The position numbers and the translations under genes are program-made. From the NCBI RefSeq assembly GCF_001593005.1, contig NZ_LQZQ01000001.1, forward strand, positions 186,001-250,000: a stretch of 64,000 nucleotides of DNA. The letters are read 5' to 3'. Under the pieces are notes generated by a model. The model saw nothing but the letters and a program-made list of their open reading frames with translations. It was not told where the DNA came from and ran no database searches. Shown here in pieces: positions 17,895-25,502 of this stretch (position 1 is its first letter; each line of letters starts with the position of its first letter). The stretch comes from Roseivirga ehrenbergii. GTDB lineage: Bacteria > Bacteroidota > Bacteroidia > Cytophagales > Cyclobacteriaceae.

Positions 17895-18662
17895 ATGGCC
17901 ATTATCACTTTAACTTCTGATTTTGGACACACCGACCATTACGTGGCCGCGTTAAAGGCCTCTTTGATTTCTAAAGACAGTACTCTAAAACTTATTGACA
18001 TTAGTCACGATATCGAACCTTTCGATATTGCCCATATGGCTTTTGTGGTTAGTTCCGTTTTCAGAGATTTCCCCAAAGGTACCGTACACTTGCTTAGCAC
18101 TAACGTAGCACAAGCTAATCAAGATTCTTATTTAGCGGCTAAAATTGAAGATCATTTTTTTGTTGCCCCTGATAACGGAATATTAAGTTTGATTAGTGAT
18201 AAAACTCCAGAAACCATTGTAAAGTTATCTATTAACGATAATTCTACTTTTCCTCAGCGTGGTATTTTGGCCGATTTTGTATTGCGCTTGGCAGTGAATG
18301 AAAAAATTTCAGCTCTGGGTGAGGCAGTTACAGAATACACCCAACTGATGTTAAGAAAGCCTCGTGCTACTAGAAAAGAAATTTCTGGCCATGTCATTCG
18401 AGTGGATCATTACGGCAACCTCATCACCAATATCAGTAAAGTGGATTTCGACATTCTGAGTAAAAACAGAAGTTACAAACTGGTATTCGGAAGAGAATCT
18501 GCTCCTAGTATTCATTCACATTATTATGATGTAGATCCGGGCGAAGTCTTTTTCGTGTTCAATAGCCTGAACGTTTTGGAAATTGGAATCAATCAGGGCA
18601 ATGCCTCTACCCTTTTGGGCTTGAGCTACGACAGCCCAATTATCATTCAATTTGAAGAATAA
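17895..18662 (+). CDS. S-adenosyl-L-methionine hydroxide adenosyltransferase (SAM hydrolase, DUF62)
   Basis: A 255-residue cytosolic enzyme of the family that splits SAM to adenosine and methionine using a water-derived hydroxide. The N-terminus has the hallmark TLTSDFGHTDHYVAALKA and the middle has VAPDNGILSL. The C-terminal domain has GHVIRVDHYGNLITNI, with the conserved Asp and His of the active site, and NQGNASTLLGL near the end. Family members with fluorinase activity carry an extra loop of about 20 residues that is not apparent here, so hydrolysis rather than halogenation is expected. Its stop overlaps the next start by one base (TAATG). Confidence 0.88.
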   Translation: MAIITLTSDFGHTDHYVAALKASLISKDSTLKLIDISHDIEPFDIAHMAFVVSSVFRDFPKGTVHLLSTNVAQANQDSYLAAKIEDHFFVAPDNGILSLISDKTPETIVKLSINDNSTFPQRGILADFVLRLAVNEKISALGEAVTEYTQLMLRKPRATRKEISGHVIRVDHYGNLITNISKVDFDILSKNRSYKLVFGRESAPSIHSHYYDVDPGEVFFVFNSLNVLEIGINQGNASTLLGLSYDSPIIIQFEE

Positions 18663-18958
18663 TGTTAACAAGAATTGTAAGAATGACTTTTAAGGTCGAA
18701 GAAGTTGAAGCTTTTATCGAATTGTTCAACGAAACCAAAGACCGTATTCGCCATTTTGAAGGCTGCCAATACCTTGAATTAATGCGAGATTATAATGACG
18801 AATGCATTTTTGCTACTTATAGTCATTGGGAAAATGAAGAAGCACTGAACCGCTATCGCCATTCAGAACTATTTGGCGAAGTATGGAAAGCTACAAAGGC
18901 TAAATTTGCTGATAAACCCGTTGCTTTTTCGCTTAAAGGCTTTATTCAGGTAGACTAA
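18662..18958 (+). CDS. antibiotic-biosynthesis-monooxygenase-like (ABM fold) protein
   Basis: A 98-residue protein of the dimeric alpha-beta barrel ABM class: LTRIVRMTFKVEEVEAFIELFNETKDRIRHFEGCQYLELMRD, then IFATYSHWENEEALNRYRHSELF. Some members are quinol or haem-degrading monooxygenases; many have no known activity. It is translationally coupled to the SAM hydroxide adenosyltransferase gene (one-base overlap). Biochemical role unknown. Confidence 0.75.
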   Translation: MLTRIVRMTFKVEEVEAFIELFNETKDRIRHFEGCQYLELMRDYNDECIFATYSHWENEEALNRYRHSELFGEVWKATKAKFADKPVAFSLKGFIQVD

Positions 18959-19026
18959 AATTTACTGGCTGAAGCTATTGTTTCATAAAAAATCTTTACT
19001 CATTTTTGCAACCCCAATACAACACC

Positions 19027-19059
19027 TGCCCAGGTGGCGATCCCGAAGTTTCGGGAGGT
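19027..19059 (+). pseudogene. possible collapsed tRNA-Leu remnant (5' end joined to terminator-like hairpin)
   Basis: Bases 19027-19039 repeat exactly the 13 bases TGCCCAGGTGGCG found at the 5' end of the tRNA-Leu gene (19079-19091). The next bases, TCCCGAAGTTTCGGGAGGT at 19041-19059, nearly repeat the hairpin that follows the intact tRNA (19171-19188, one substitution and one inserted G). The tRNA body is absent. This is what would remain if a tandem tRNA-Leu copy lost its interior. It is an inference from two short matches; the T-run of the real terminator is missing. Confidence 0.4.
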
Positions 19060-19079
19060 AGCCGCTGGAGCAAACAAAT

Positions 19080-19163
19080 GCCCAGGTGGCGGAATTGGTA
19101 GACGCGTTGGTCTCAAACACCAATGATTTCAGGATCGTGCCGGTTCGACCCCGGCCCTGGGTA
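19080..19163 (+). tRNA. tRNA-Leu (anticodon CAA)
   Basis: An 84-base class II tRNA. The acceptor stem GCCCAGG pairs with CCTGGGT (a G-U at the first pair), with discriminator A; no CCA is encoded. The anticodon stem TTGGT/ACCAA encloses the loop CTCAAAC, giving anticodon CAA for UUG codons. D-loop GGTAGACGCG, a long variable arm typical of Leu, and T-arm CGGTTCGACCCCG are all present. A terminator follows directly. Confidence 0.95.
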
Positions 19164-19166
19164 CAA

Positions 19167-19196
19167 AACCTCTCGAATTTCGGGAGGTTTTTTTTT
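19167..19196 (+). terminator. terminator of tRNA-Leu
   Basis: AACCTCTCGAA pairs with TTCGGGAGGTT (one T-G wobble) and a run of nine or ten T follows. It starts four bases after the tRNA end. Confidence 0.85.
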
Positions 19197-19272
19197 ATTG
19201 GTTACAATCCCCTAGCCTACTCTTGATTTCTCCGTAAATTGCAGCTTATCTTCTAAGCTAAAAGGTTAAAAT

Positions 19273-20037
19273 ATGTCAATTTCAAAAGAGTCTGAATTAA
19301 TTGGAATGAAAAAAATTAGCGAAGTAGTGGGTACTACTTTAAAGCTAATGCGAGCACATGCCCAAGTGGGGATGTCTACCAAAGAATTAGACGATTACGG
19401 AGGAGCGATTTTAAAAAGCTATGGTGCCAAATCAGCACCTTTTGAAACTTATGGTTTTCCTGGCTATTCGTGTATCAGTGTAAATGAAGAAGGTGCCCAC
19501 GGAATTCCTTCCAAATCCAAAATACTCAAAGAAGGTGACCTCATTAACATTGATGTTTCCGCAGAACTCAACGGATTCTGGGCCGATAATGGCGGTTCCT
19601 TTGTTTTAGGGAAGGATATTCATAATCATCAGCCCTTGGTAGATGCCTCTAAAAACATTCTCCATAAAGCCATTCACAGCATTAAAGGAGGAGTAAAAAT
19701 AGCGGACATTGGCCAAATCATTGAAACCGAAGCAAAAAAATCAGGATTTAGAGTTATTAAAAACTTAGCCGGTCATGGGGTAGGCAGAAGTTTACATGAA
19801 TTGCCTGATGATATTTTAAATTACAGGGTAAAAAGCAATCATCAAAGGTTTAAGAAAAACACCACCGTGGCTATTGAGACCTTTATTTCAACCAAATCAA
19901 ACTTAGCCGAAGAACTTAGAGATGGCTGGACATTGGTAGGCAACAAAGGAGGATACATTACCCAGCACGAACACACCATTTTAATTACAGACGATCAGCC
20001 CGTAATTCTTACTGCATGTAATGGTATTTGGGATTAA
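19273..20037 (+). CDS. map: methionine aminopeptidase type I
   Basis: A 254-residue cytosolic metalloprotease that removes the initiator Met. The five metal ligands are in place: Asp94 (NIDVSAE), Asp105 (ADNGG), His168 (GHGVGR), Glu202 (IETFI) and Glu233 (QHEHT), with His76 in GAHGIP as the substrate-binding His. Length and layout match the short type Ia form without an N-terminal zinc extension. It is flanked by the tRNA-Leu terminator upstream and a bidirectional terminator downstream, so it is probably monocistronic. It may not be the only map copy in the genome, since Bacteroidota usually also carry one near the ribosomal genes. Confidence 0.9.
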   Translation: MSISKESELIGMKKISEVVGTTLKLMRAHAQVGMSTKELDDYGGAILKSYGAKSAPFETYGFPGYSCISVNEEGAHGIPSKSKILKEGDLINIDVSAELNGFWADNGGSFVLGKDIHNHQPLVDASKNILHKAIHSIKGGVKIADIGQIIETEAKKSGFRVIKNLAGHGVGRSLHELPDDILNYRVKSNHQRFKKNTTVAIETFISTKSNLAEELRDGWTLVGNKGGYITQHEHTILITDDQPVILTACNGIWD

Positions 20038-20071
20038 ATCCTTTTTAGAGCCTGAATCTTTAGAATTATCT

Positions 20072-20102
20072 AAAAAAAAAAGGAGCTAAACGCTCCTTTT
20101 AA
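20072..20102. terminator. bidirectional terminator between map and the 48-residue ORF
   Basis: Perfect stem AAAAGGAGC (20078-20086) and GCTCCTTTT (20092-20100) with loop TAAAC. On the minus strand it is followed by a T-run of about nine; on the plus strand by four T. It ends transcription from both convergent sides. Confidence 0.8.
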
Positions 20103-20123
20103 TTTCTTACATCACTCTTTTAA

Positions 20124-20270
20124 TTAGAAGGCTTTCGTATAACCTTTAATTGTAAGAGGCTTCACTTTCTTTACAGAGGATACATATTTTTCCATATTGA
20201 ATTTATCCTCTGTATTCTTAACAGATGAGTTATTCGTTAGCTTAGCTTGTTTCTTTGAATATGCTTCCAT
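20124..20270 (-). CDS. 48-residue hypothetical ORF, possible small peptide gene
   Basis: Reads MEAYSKKQAKLTNNSSVKNT at its start and ends with a Lys-rich tail, KVKPLTIKGYTKAF. It is strongly basic and has no membrane segment. It begins inside the last 29 bases of the upstream unknown gene and stops 24 bases before a strong terminator, so it would fill the 3' end of a two-gene transcript. The leader-plus-short-tail shape could fit a modified peptide precursor or a small regulatory protein, but no modifying enzyme is adjacent. No family recognised; its reality rests on context. Confidence 0.4.
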   Translation of the reverse strand: MEAYSKKQAKLTNNSSVKNTEDKFNMEKYVSSVKKVKPLTIKGYTKAF

Positions 20271-20766
20271 AGCTGATAACTATTTCTTTTTCTTCTTTTT
20301 TTCTTTCTAAAGGAATGACAAATATAGTGCTGAATGTATCGGAACCCAAAACTTGATATTTATCACTATCAACCTTCCTTCTCAACACCTCAACGTACAC
20401 TCTGAACCTTTTGTTATTCTCGTTCTTATCTTCACTAAGTAAGTTAGAGGCAAGTATACCGAAAGTATTGACTTTACAGCGCTCTTGTATATCTCTCATA
20501 ATATCAAGAATTGTGGCTCCTAAATGGCCAAATTTAAATTCATTGCTGAGGATTCTGAATTTATTAGAAGTACTTACTTTTCTATAGAAATCAATCGTCA
20601 GCAAACCGTTTGCATATTCCTTAATCGTCACAACATATTTCGACCTGTTATACTCACTCCTTAAAAAAAAGACATAAATATGCTCTTTTAAGTAAGTCTC
20701 TTTTCTATTCAGGTTTTTATTCGACTGCCTATACTTATATTCTTGAATGGATTTTGCCTCAAACAT
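20242..20766 (-). CDS. hypothetical protein of unknown family
   Basis: A 174-residue soluble protein, Lys/Asn-rich and more AT-rich than its neighbours, which may indicate transfer. The order of elements (VVTIKEYANGLLTIDFYRK, then LGATILDIMRDIQERC, then RFRVYVEVLRRK) loosely suggests a mixed alpha/beta fold; a GNAT-like arrangement is conceivable but no acetyl-CoA loop is seen. ATG at 20766. It is followed by the overlapping 48-residue ORF and then a terminator. Function unknown. Confidence 0.6.
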   Translation of the reverse strand: MFEAKSIQEYKYRQSNKNLNRKETYLKEHIYVFFLRSEYNRSKYVVTIKEYANGLLTIDFYRKVSTSNKFRILSNEFKFGHLGATILDIMRDIQERCKVNTFGILASNLLSEDKNENNKRFRVYVEVLRRKVDSDKYQVLGSDTFSTIFVIPLERKKEEKEIVISYGSIFKETS

Positions 20767-20878
20767 GTGTTCTTCTACATAACGATTATCTCTTTTGAAA
20801 TAATAGTATTGAAGCTAAGGATTTGATAAACATGAAACAATACTGAATAATTTTAATGCAATTATCATATCTTACAGT

Positions 20879-21094
20879 ATGGAAAAGGAGATCGTAAAGG
20901 AATATTCAAACGGTGAACTCACTGTGGTTTGGAAGCCGCAAAAATGTATTCATGCTGGCGAATGCGTAAAGGCATTACCAGAAGTATATAACCCCAAAGA
21001 GAAACCGTGGATTAAAGCTGAAAATGCTTCAACCCAAGCGCTAAAAGACCAAATCGCTAAATGCCCTTCTGGTGCTTTGAGTTACTATATGTAG
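20879..21094 (+). CDS. YjdI-like (4Fe-4S) mono-cluster protein
   Basis: A 71-residue protein matching the single-cluster Fe-S domain family typified by E. coli YjdI: CIHAGEC with Cys23 and Cys29, the conserved PWI segment (residues 43-45) and CPSGAL with Cys62. In other genomes this domain often accompanies a GNAT (YjdJ) or stands alone; here it stands alone. Cluster binding is inferred from the conserved cysteines. Physiological role unknown. Confidence 0.8.
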   Translation: MEKEIVKEYSNGELTVVWKPQKCIHAGECVKALPEVYNPKEKPWIKAENASTQALKDQIAKCPSGALSYYM

Positions 21095-21200
21095 GAAGAA
21101 CCTTCCAAAAGTTTCCCTATTTGGGCTTTGAATAAAGTGATTTACCACCGGTGAGGTAATTGCGTTAACCTTTGTAGGGTTTCGCCAGATTTAGGGTTGA

Positions 21201-21458
21201 TTACTGTATTGTAATCCGAGCTTCAGAATATAAATCGTAAACAGCCACGGTGGTGCTGTGTCCTGTGGCGTTTCCCCAAAAAGGGTGTTTGTTAATCAAG
21301 GTTCTGTTTTCTACATATTCGGGATGATAATCACTTTCTAGGTCGTCCCAAACTACAAGCATGTATTCGTAACGCATTTTGCTTTCACGCCCCTCTTCAA
21401 GCCATCGTTCGAACGTAGTTTCTTCTAAAGATTTGGGGTATTCTCTGCTATCGAACAT
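21201..21458 (-). CDS. small hypothetical protein downstream of the AraC-TPR regulator
   Basis: An 85-residue soluble acidic protein with aromatic residues throughout (FERWLEEG, RYEYMLVVWDDLESDYHPEY, HPFWGNATGHSTTVAVYDLY). No signal peptide, no family recognised. Only 3 bases separate it from the upstream regulator stop, so it is surely co-transcribed and perhaps translationally coupled; it may act with that regulator. Confidence 0.55.
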   Translation of the reverse strand: MFDSREYPKSLEETTFERWLEEGRESKMRYEYMLVVWDDLESDYHPEYVENRTLINKHPFWGNATGHSTTVAVYDLYSEARITIQ

Positions 21459-21461
21459 ATG

Positions 21462-23546
21462 TTATTTCAATTGAGTTAGTGGCTTAAGCAATCCTTTTTC
21501 CTCTAAAGAAGCTCGTATGCGCTCGTGATTTTTCCAGAACTTTGATTCAATCTTTTTCATTAAACGTTTGTGCTCTGGTAAATTTCTGATTTTCTCGGTC
21601 AGCGGATCGTCATCAAACAGCACTAACCAATATTGATAATTATCTTCTTCTGAAAACAGTTCTAAATACTCAAGCGACTTTTCAAAATCATTGTGATAGG
21701 CATAATAAACGGAAAGCATTATGTTTTTATAAATGGACTCATCCTGTTTAACAAAATCTAGATATTCGTCAAAAAAAGCTTTTGCTTCTTCCTTATGCCC
21801 TGTCTTCTCAAAAACAACCCCAATGGTGGCATTTTGATGTACGTAAATATTAAGATGAGCTGCCTCACGTTGATTTATAAACTTTTGATAATAGAAGTAC
21901 GCGCTATCATAATCTCGCTTATAGTAATAGACCTTCGCCACCTCTTGTAGAATATCTAATCGAGTAGTGTCCTTTTTCCACTCCCTTACAAGCAAACTCG
22001 ATGTTTCATCTAAATCATGATTCTTAGCATAGAGCATATATGCTTTTGCGTAGTTGGTATAGGCATTCCCTGGGAAATACTCAAGCGATCTATCTGCATA
22101 CATTAGGGCTTCATCTACAAAACCAGTTTGTATTAACGCATTACTTAAATGCAAATAAATGTAACTGTTCATTACCGAATCATTGGCTGCTTCATTCAGT
22201 TGAATTCCTTTTAGAGCATATTCCAAGTACTTTTCAGTATTGGGCCTTACGTTGGCATAAAAATCAGAAAGGGTATTGATAACAAAAGCGGAGTTCGGAT
22301 TGTACTCTAAGGCCCGTTCTAAATATGGCACAACCAAGGCGTATTCTTGATTATGCATATAATACATAGCCTTCGCCATTAAGCTCTCTGCTAGTTTAGG
22401 GTCATATAACAGCGCCTTATCCGAATGATTATTGATTTCAGCAGTATATCGCTTGTCTTCCCTAAATATATCCAAGTAATAGTAACTCATAGCCAAGCCT
22501 GCATGGGCCAAGGCGAATTGCTCATCTAACTCAATCGCTTTATTAAAGTATTTTATCGCTTCTTGTAAACTTTCGGTATTGCCTATAACATACTGATTCT
22601 GTCCTTTCAAAAAGTAATCATAAGCCTCAAGATTATCAGTAGGAATCTTCTCAATTCTATTTTGCTCTTCAGGGGTAATCACTGCCTGAATTTCAGAGGC
22701 AATGCTTATTGCTATTTCTTGCTGCAATTCAAAAATGCTGGTTACTTCACGGGTATACTGCTTTGCCCAAAGTTGTTTATCGGTAACTGCGTCTATCAAC
22801 TGAATATTGAGCAGAATTTGGTTTCCAATTTTCTGCCCGCTACCCTCTACAAAATAATTCACATTCAATTCCTTCGCTATTTCTGGAATTGACTTATTGG
22901 TGTTTCTATATTTTTCAGAAGATGTTCGACTAATCACCCGTAAGTCATTAATTTTCTGAAGGTTATTTAAAGTAGACTCCAATAAACCATTGATCAAATA
23001 GATATTAGTAGAATCGCTACTGTCGTTTTTGAAGGGCAACACGGCTATTGATTTTTCTAATTGCAATGGAGCCGATTGGCTTGAGGGTTTAAAGGCGAAA
23101 TAAGCAATCACAAGAACAAGCGCGGTTAATACGGCTAAGCCCCATGCAATTTTACTTTTTTCATGAACAGGTTTACCTTCAATTGGGCTGGTCGGTTCTT
23201 CAGGTTGCCATCTTTTACTGGCTTCTCCTGGCGGAAAACCATATTCTTCGCGAAAGCACTTTATAAAATAAGAGATGCTGCTGAAGCCAACGGCATAAGA
23301 GACTTCGGTTACATTTTGAGAAGAATTCACCAACAATTCCATGGCGCGCTTCAACCGAACTTGACGAATGAATAAACTGACGGAAAGCCCCGTGGATTTT
23401 TTAAGTCTGCGCAGAAGATTAGAGCGACTCATGTTGATGGCCTCTGCGAGTTCTGAGACACCAAAATTTTCATCGGATATATTCTCTTCAACCACCCTAG
23501 TGATTTGATTCAAAAAATCCTTTTCATGTTGATTGAAATCGGTCAT
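21462..23546 (-). CDS. membrane-anchored AraC-type regulator with FlgO-like and TPR sensor domains
   Basis: A 694-residue protein. Residues 8-115 form an AraC/XylS double helix-turn-helix (GVSELAEAINMSRSNLLRRLKK, then EVSYAVGFSSISYFIKCFREEYGFPP). A membrane segment lies at about 133-152 (WGLAVLTALVLVIAYFAF). Next comes a FlgO/adenylate-cyclase-associated domain beginning SIAVLPFKNDS (about 168-290). The rest is TPR repeats (about 305-660). DNA binding would be cytoplasmic and the TPR part extracytoplasmic, suggesting a one-component envelope sensor. It is divergent from the ankyrin lipoprotein gene, and the 239-base gap holds an inverted repeat that could be its operator. The signal is unknown. 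Confidence 0.85.
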   Translation of the reverse strand: MTDFNQHEKDFLNQITRVVEENISDENFGVSELAEAINMSRSNLLRRLKKSTGLSVSLFIRQVRLKRAMELLVNSSQNVTEVSYAVGFSSISYFIKCFREEYGFPPGEASKRWQPEEPTSPIEGKPVHEKSKIAWGLAVLTALVLVIAYFAFKPSSQSAPLQLEKSIAVLPFKNDSSDSTNIYLINGLLESTLNNLQKINDLRVISRTSSEKYRNTNKSIPEIAKELNVNYFVEGSGQKIGNQILLNIQLIDAVTDKQLWAKQYTREVTSIFELQQEIAISIASEIQAVITPEEQNRIEKIPTDNLEAYDYFLKGQNQYVIGNTESLQEAIKYFNKAIELDEQFALAHAGLAMSYYYLDIFREDKRYTAEINNHSDKALLYDPKLAESLMAKAMYYMHNQEYALVVPYLERALEYNPNSAFVINTLSDFYANVRPNTEKYLEYALKGIQLNEAANDSVMNSYIYLHLSNALIQTGFVDEALMYADRSLEYFPGNAYTNYAKAYMLYAKNHDLDETSSLLVREWKKDTTRLDILQEVAKVYYYKRDYDSAYFYYQKFINQREAAHLNIYVHQNATIGVVFEKTGHKEEAKAFFDEYLDFVKQDESIYKNIMLSVYYAYHNDFEKSLEYLELFSEEDNYQYWLVLFDDDPLTEKIRNLPEHKRLMKKIESKFWKNHERIRASLEEKGLLKPLTQLK

Positions 23547-23640
23547 AAACAGAAATAGAAACGCTTACAAAGGAAGTCAATATTCTTCGAAGCGAAAAAC
23601 GACTTCAACCCTTCAATTTAGGAGGGAAAACCACCTTTTG

Positions 23641-23679
23641 CATCATAATTTATACTCATGCATCATAAAAACTATGATG
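23641..23679. promoter_or_regulatory. candidate operator between the AraC-TPR and ankyrin genes
   Basis: CATCATA and TATGATG form a perfect 7-base inverted repeat with a 5-base spacer (23661-23679). A direct third copy of CATCATA lies exactly 20 bases upstream (23641-23647). The 20-base periodicity of direct half-sites suits AraC-type binding on one face of the helix. No experimental link. Confidence 0.4.
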
Positions 23680-23785
23680 TCCGCAAACTTGATATTTTAA
23701 TCCGCATAGCTTTTAATCCCCATTTCTGGCTTCTAACCACCTTTGCAGAGAACAAAATCAAACGATTAAAGGAAAAACAAAAATC

Positions 23786-24373
23786 ATGAAAACTCAAGTA
23801 ACAATTCTCCGCAAAGCATTACTCCTTAGCGCTATCTGCTTAATGTTTGTAAGCACTTCTTGTGCTCAGAAAAAAGAAAACACCACAGAAAACAGTTCGG
23901 TTGTAGAAAAAGTAAAAGCACCTAAAATAGACATTCATACAGCCGCAATTTCTGGAGACCTAGAAGCCATAAAGCAACACATTCAAGCAGGTTCGAACCT
24001 AAATGAAAAGGAGGCTTTTGGCGGTTCAAGCCCATTGATTACAGCCGCACTATTTAATAAGCCAGAAGTAGTTAAGGCTTTAATTGAAGCAAAGGCCGAC
24101 ATCAACCAAGTAAATAATGATGGTTCCACAGCATTGCATTCAGCAGCCTATTTCTGCAATACCGAAGTGGTTGAAATACTTCTGGCAAATAATGCCGACA
24201 AAACCATTAAAAACAATTTTAAACAGACTGCCTTAGAATCTATTTCTGGTCCATTTAGCGAAGTGAAAGGGATTTATGAGATGTTCGGAAAACAACTGGC
24301 GCCTATGGGGCTGAAAGTTGATTTGGAGCACATCGAAAAGACCCGCCCTATCATTGCTGAAATACTTAAATAA
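23786..24373 (+). CDS. ankyrin-repeat putative lipoprotein
   Basis: A 195-residue protein with an N-terminal signal peptide ending in STSC at Cys26, a loose lipobox, and then a linker rich in Lys, Glu, Asn and Thr. Residues 48-165 contain three to four ankyrin repeats (DIHTAAISGDLEAIKQHIQAG, SSPLITAALFNKPEVVKALIEA, STALHSAAYFCNTEVVEILLA). It is presumably periplasmic and binds a partner protein. It is divergent from the AraC-TPR regulator, a likely regulator of it, and 27 bases upstream of the acyltransferase gene. Confidence 0.8.
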   Translation: MKTQVTILRKALLLSAICLMFVSTSCAQKKENTTENSSVVEKVKAPKIDIHTAAISGDLEAIKQHIQAGSNLNEKEAFGGSSPLITAALFNKPEVVKALIEAKADINQVNNDGSTALHSAAYFCNTEVVEILLANNADKTIKNNFKQTALESISGPFSEVKGIYEMFGKQLAPMGLKVDLEHIEKTRPIIAEILK

Positions 24374-24400
24374 AAATACAAAGGTCAAAAACTCAAAAAC

Positions 24401-25468
24401 ATGACAGCAATCAACACAAGAAGGTACGATATAGACTGGATCAGGGTAATCGCCATTGGCTTACTCCTGATCTACCATATCGCAATTGGGTTTCAGCCAT
24501 GGGGCCTTTTCATCGGCTTTATTCAAAGCGAAAATTCGATTAGCGCCATTTGGACACCCATGTCGATGTTAAATGTTTGGAGAATTCCGCTTCTATTCTT
24601 TGTAAGTGGCATGGGAGTATTTTTCGCCATACAAAGAAGAAGTTGGAAAGCGCTGATTAAGGAAAGAACAGGTCGAATACTAATTCCATATTTATTCGGA
24701 ATAGCCTGTATTGCTCCTCTGCACATTATCATTCTTCAGCATTACTATGGTCAAAAAATGACATATATCTTAAACTCTGGTCACTTATGGTTTTTAGGAA
24801 ATATTTTCGTGTACGTACTGCTGCTTTCACCCTTTTTCTTCTACTTAAAGAAACATGAAAACGGAAGAATTGGCCTTCTAATCAAAAAGGTATTCCAAAG
24901 TCCCTTTGGATTTATGGTGATTGTATTATCATTGACTGCCGAGGTACTGATAGTTCAACCTAATCCTTATGAACTATATGCTCAGACTTGGCATGGCTTC
25001 TTTCTAGGGCTTTTGGCTTTTCTCTTTGGCTTTTGCTGCGTTTATAGTGGTAAAGAGTTTTGGGGCTTTATTCTGAAATGGAGATGGTTGCTCATTTTGG
25101 TTGCTGTGGCACTTTATTCCATCCGCATTTTAGGGCTTCAACCCCAAATACAAAACTATTTAGTAGCAGCAGAAACCTGTTTCTGGGTATTTTCGGTTTT
25201 CGCATTTGGGTATAAATACCTAAACAAACCGAGTAAAGCATTGAACTATTTGAGTCAAGCAGCTTATCCGATTTACATTATCCATATGGCATTTCTGTAT
25301 TTAGGGTCGTCATTGATTTTCCCGTTGGACATTCCTGTAGAATTACAATTTGTGTTGGTCGTAACCTTTACTTTTGTAGGCTGCTTCGGATTCTATGAAT
25401 TGATTATTAGAAGAGTTTGGTTTTTGAGGCCACTTTTTGGGCTTAAAATAAAAGCCAAAGCTGAATGA
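24401..25468 (+). CDS. acyltransferase family 3 (OpgC/OafA-like) membrane protein
   Basis: A 355-residue polytopic protein with about ten membrane segments. The N-terminal RYDIDWIRVIAIGLLLIYHIAIGF carries the His that is conserved in acyltransferase-3 enzymes; RIPLLFFVSGMGVFFAIQRR and GHLWFLGNIFVYVLLLSPF follow. Family members transfer acetyl, succinyl or other acyl groups to surface glycans or lipids across the inner membrane. It is probably in one transcript with the ankyrin lipoprotein. Acceptor unknown. Confidence 0.85.
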   Translation: MTAINTRRYDIDWIRVIAIGLLLIYHIAIGFQPWGLFIGFIQSENSISAIWTPMSMLNVWRIPLLFFVSGMGVFFAIQRRSWKALIKERTGRILIPYLFGIACIAPLHIIILQHYYGQKMTYILNSGHLWFLGNIFVYVLLLSPFFFYLKKHENGRIGLLIKKVFQSPFGFMVIVLSLTAEVLIVQPNPYELYAQTWHGFFLGLLAFLFGFCCVYSGKEFWGFILKWRWLLILVAVALYSIRILGLQPQIQNYLVAAETCFWVFSVFAFGYKYLNKPSKALNYLSQAAYPIYIIHMAFLYLGSSLIFPLDIPVELQFVLVVTFTFVGCFGFYELIIRRVWFLRPLFGLKIKAKAE

Positions 25469-25471
25469 ATT

Positions 25472-25502
25472 AAAAAGTTGGTTATCTCAGGATAACCAAC
25501 TT
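25472..25502 (-). terminator. terminator overlapping the porU2 stop codon
   Basis: Perfect 12-base stem AAGTTGGTTATC/GATAACCAACTT with loop TCAG; on the minus strand a run of five T follows. The TAA stop of the porU2-like gene lies inside the hairpin, and its last codons encode one arm. On the plus strand no T-run follows. Confidence 0.75.

Noticed and set aside
21142-21159. TTACC/GGTAA inverted repeat in the gap after the Fe-S gene
   Set aside because: The arms are only 5 bases and no T-run or promoter element is placed to use it; too weak to call.
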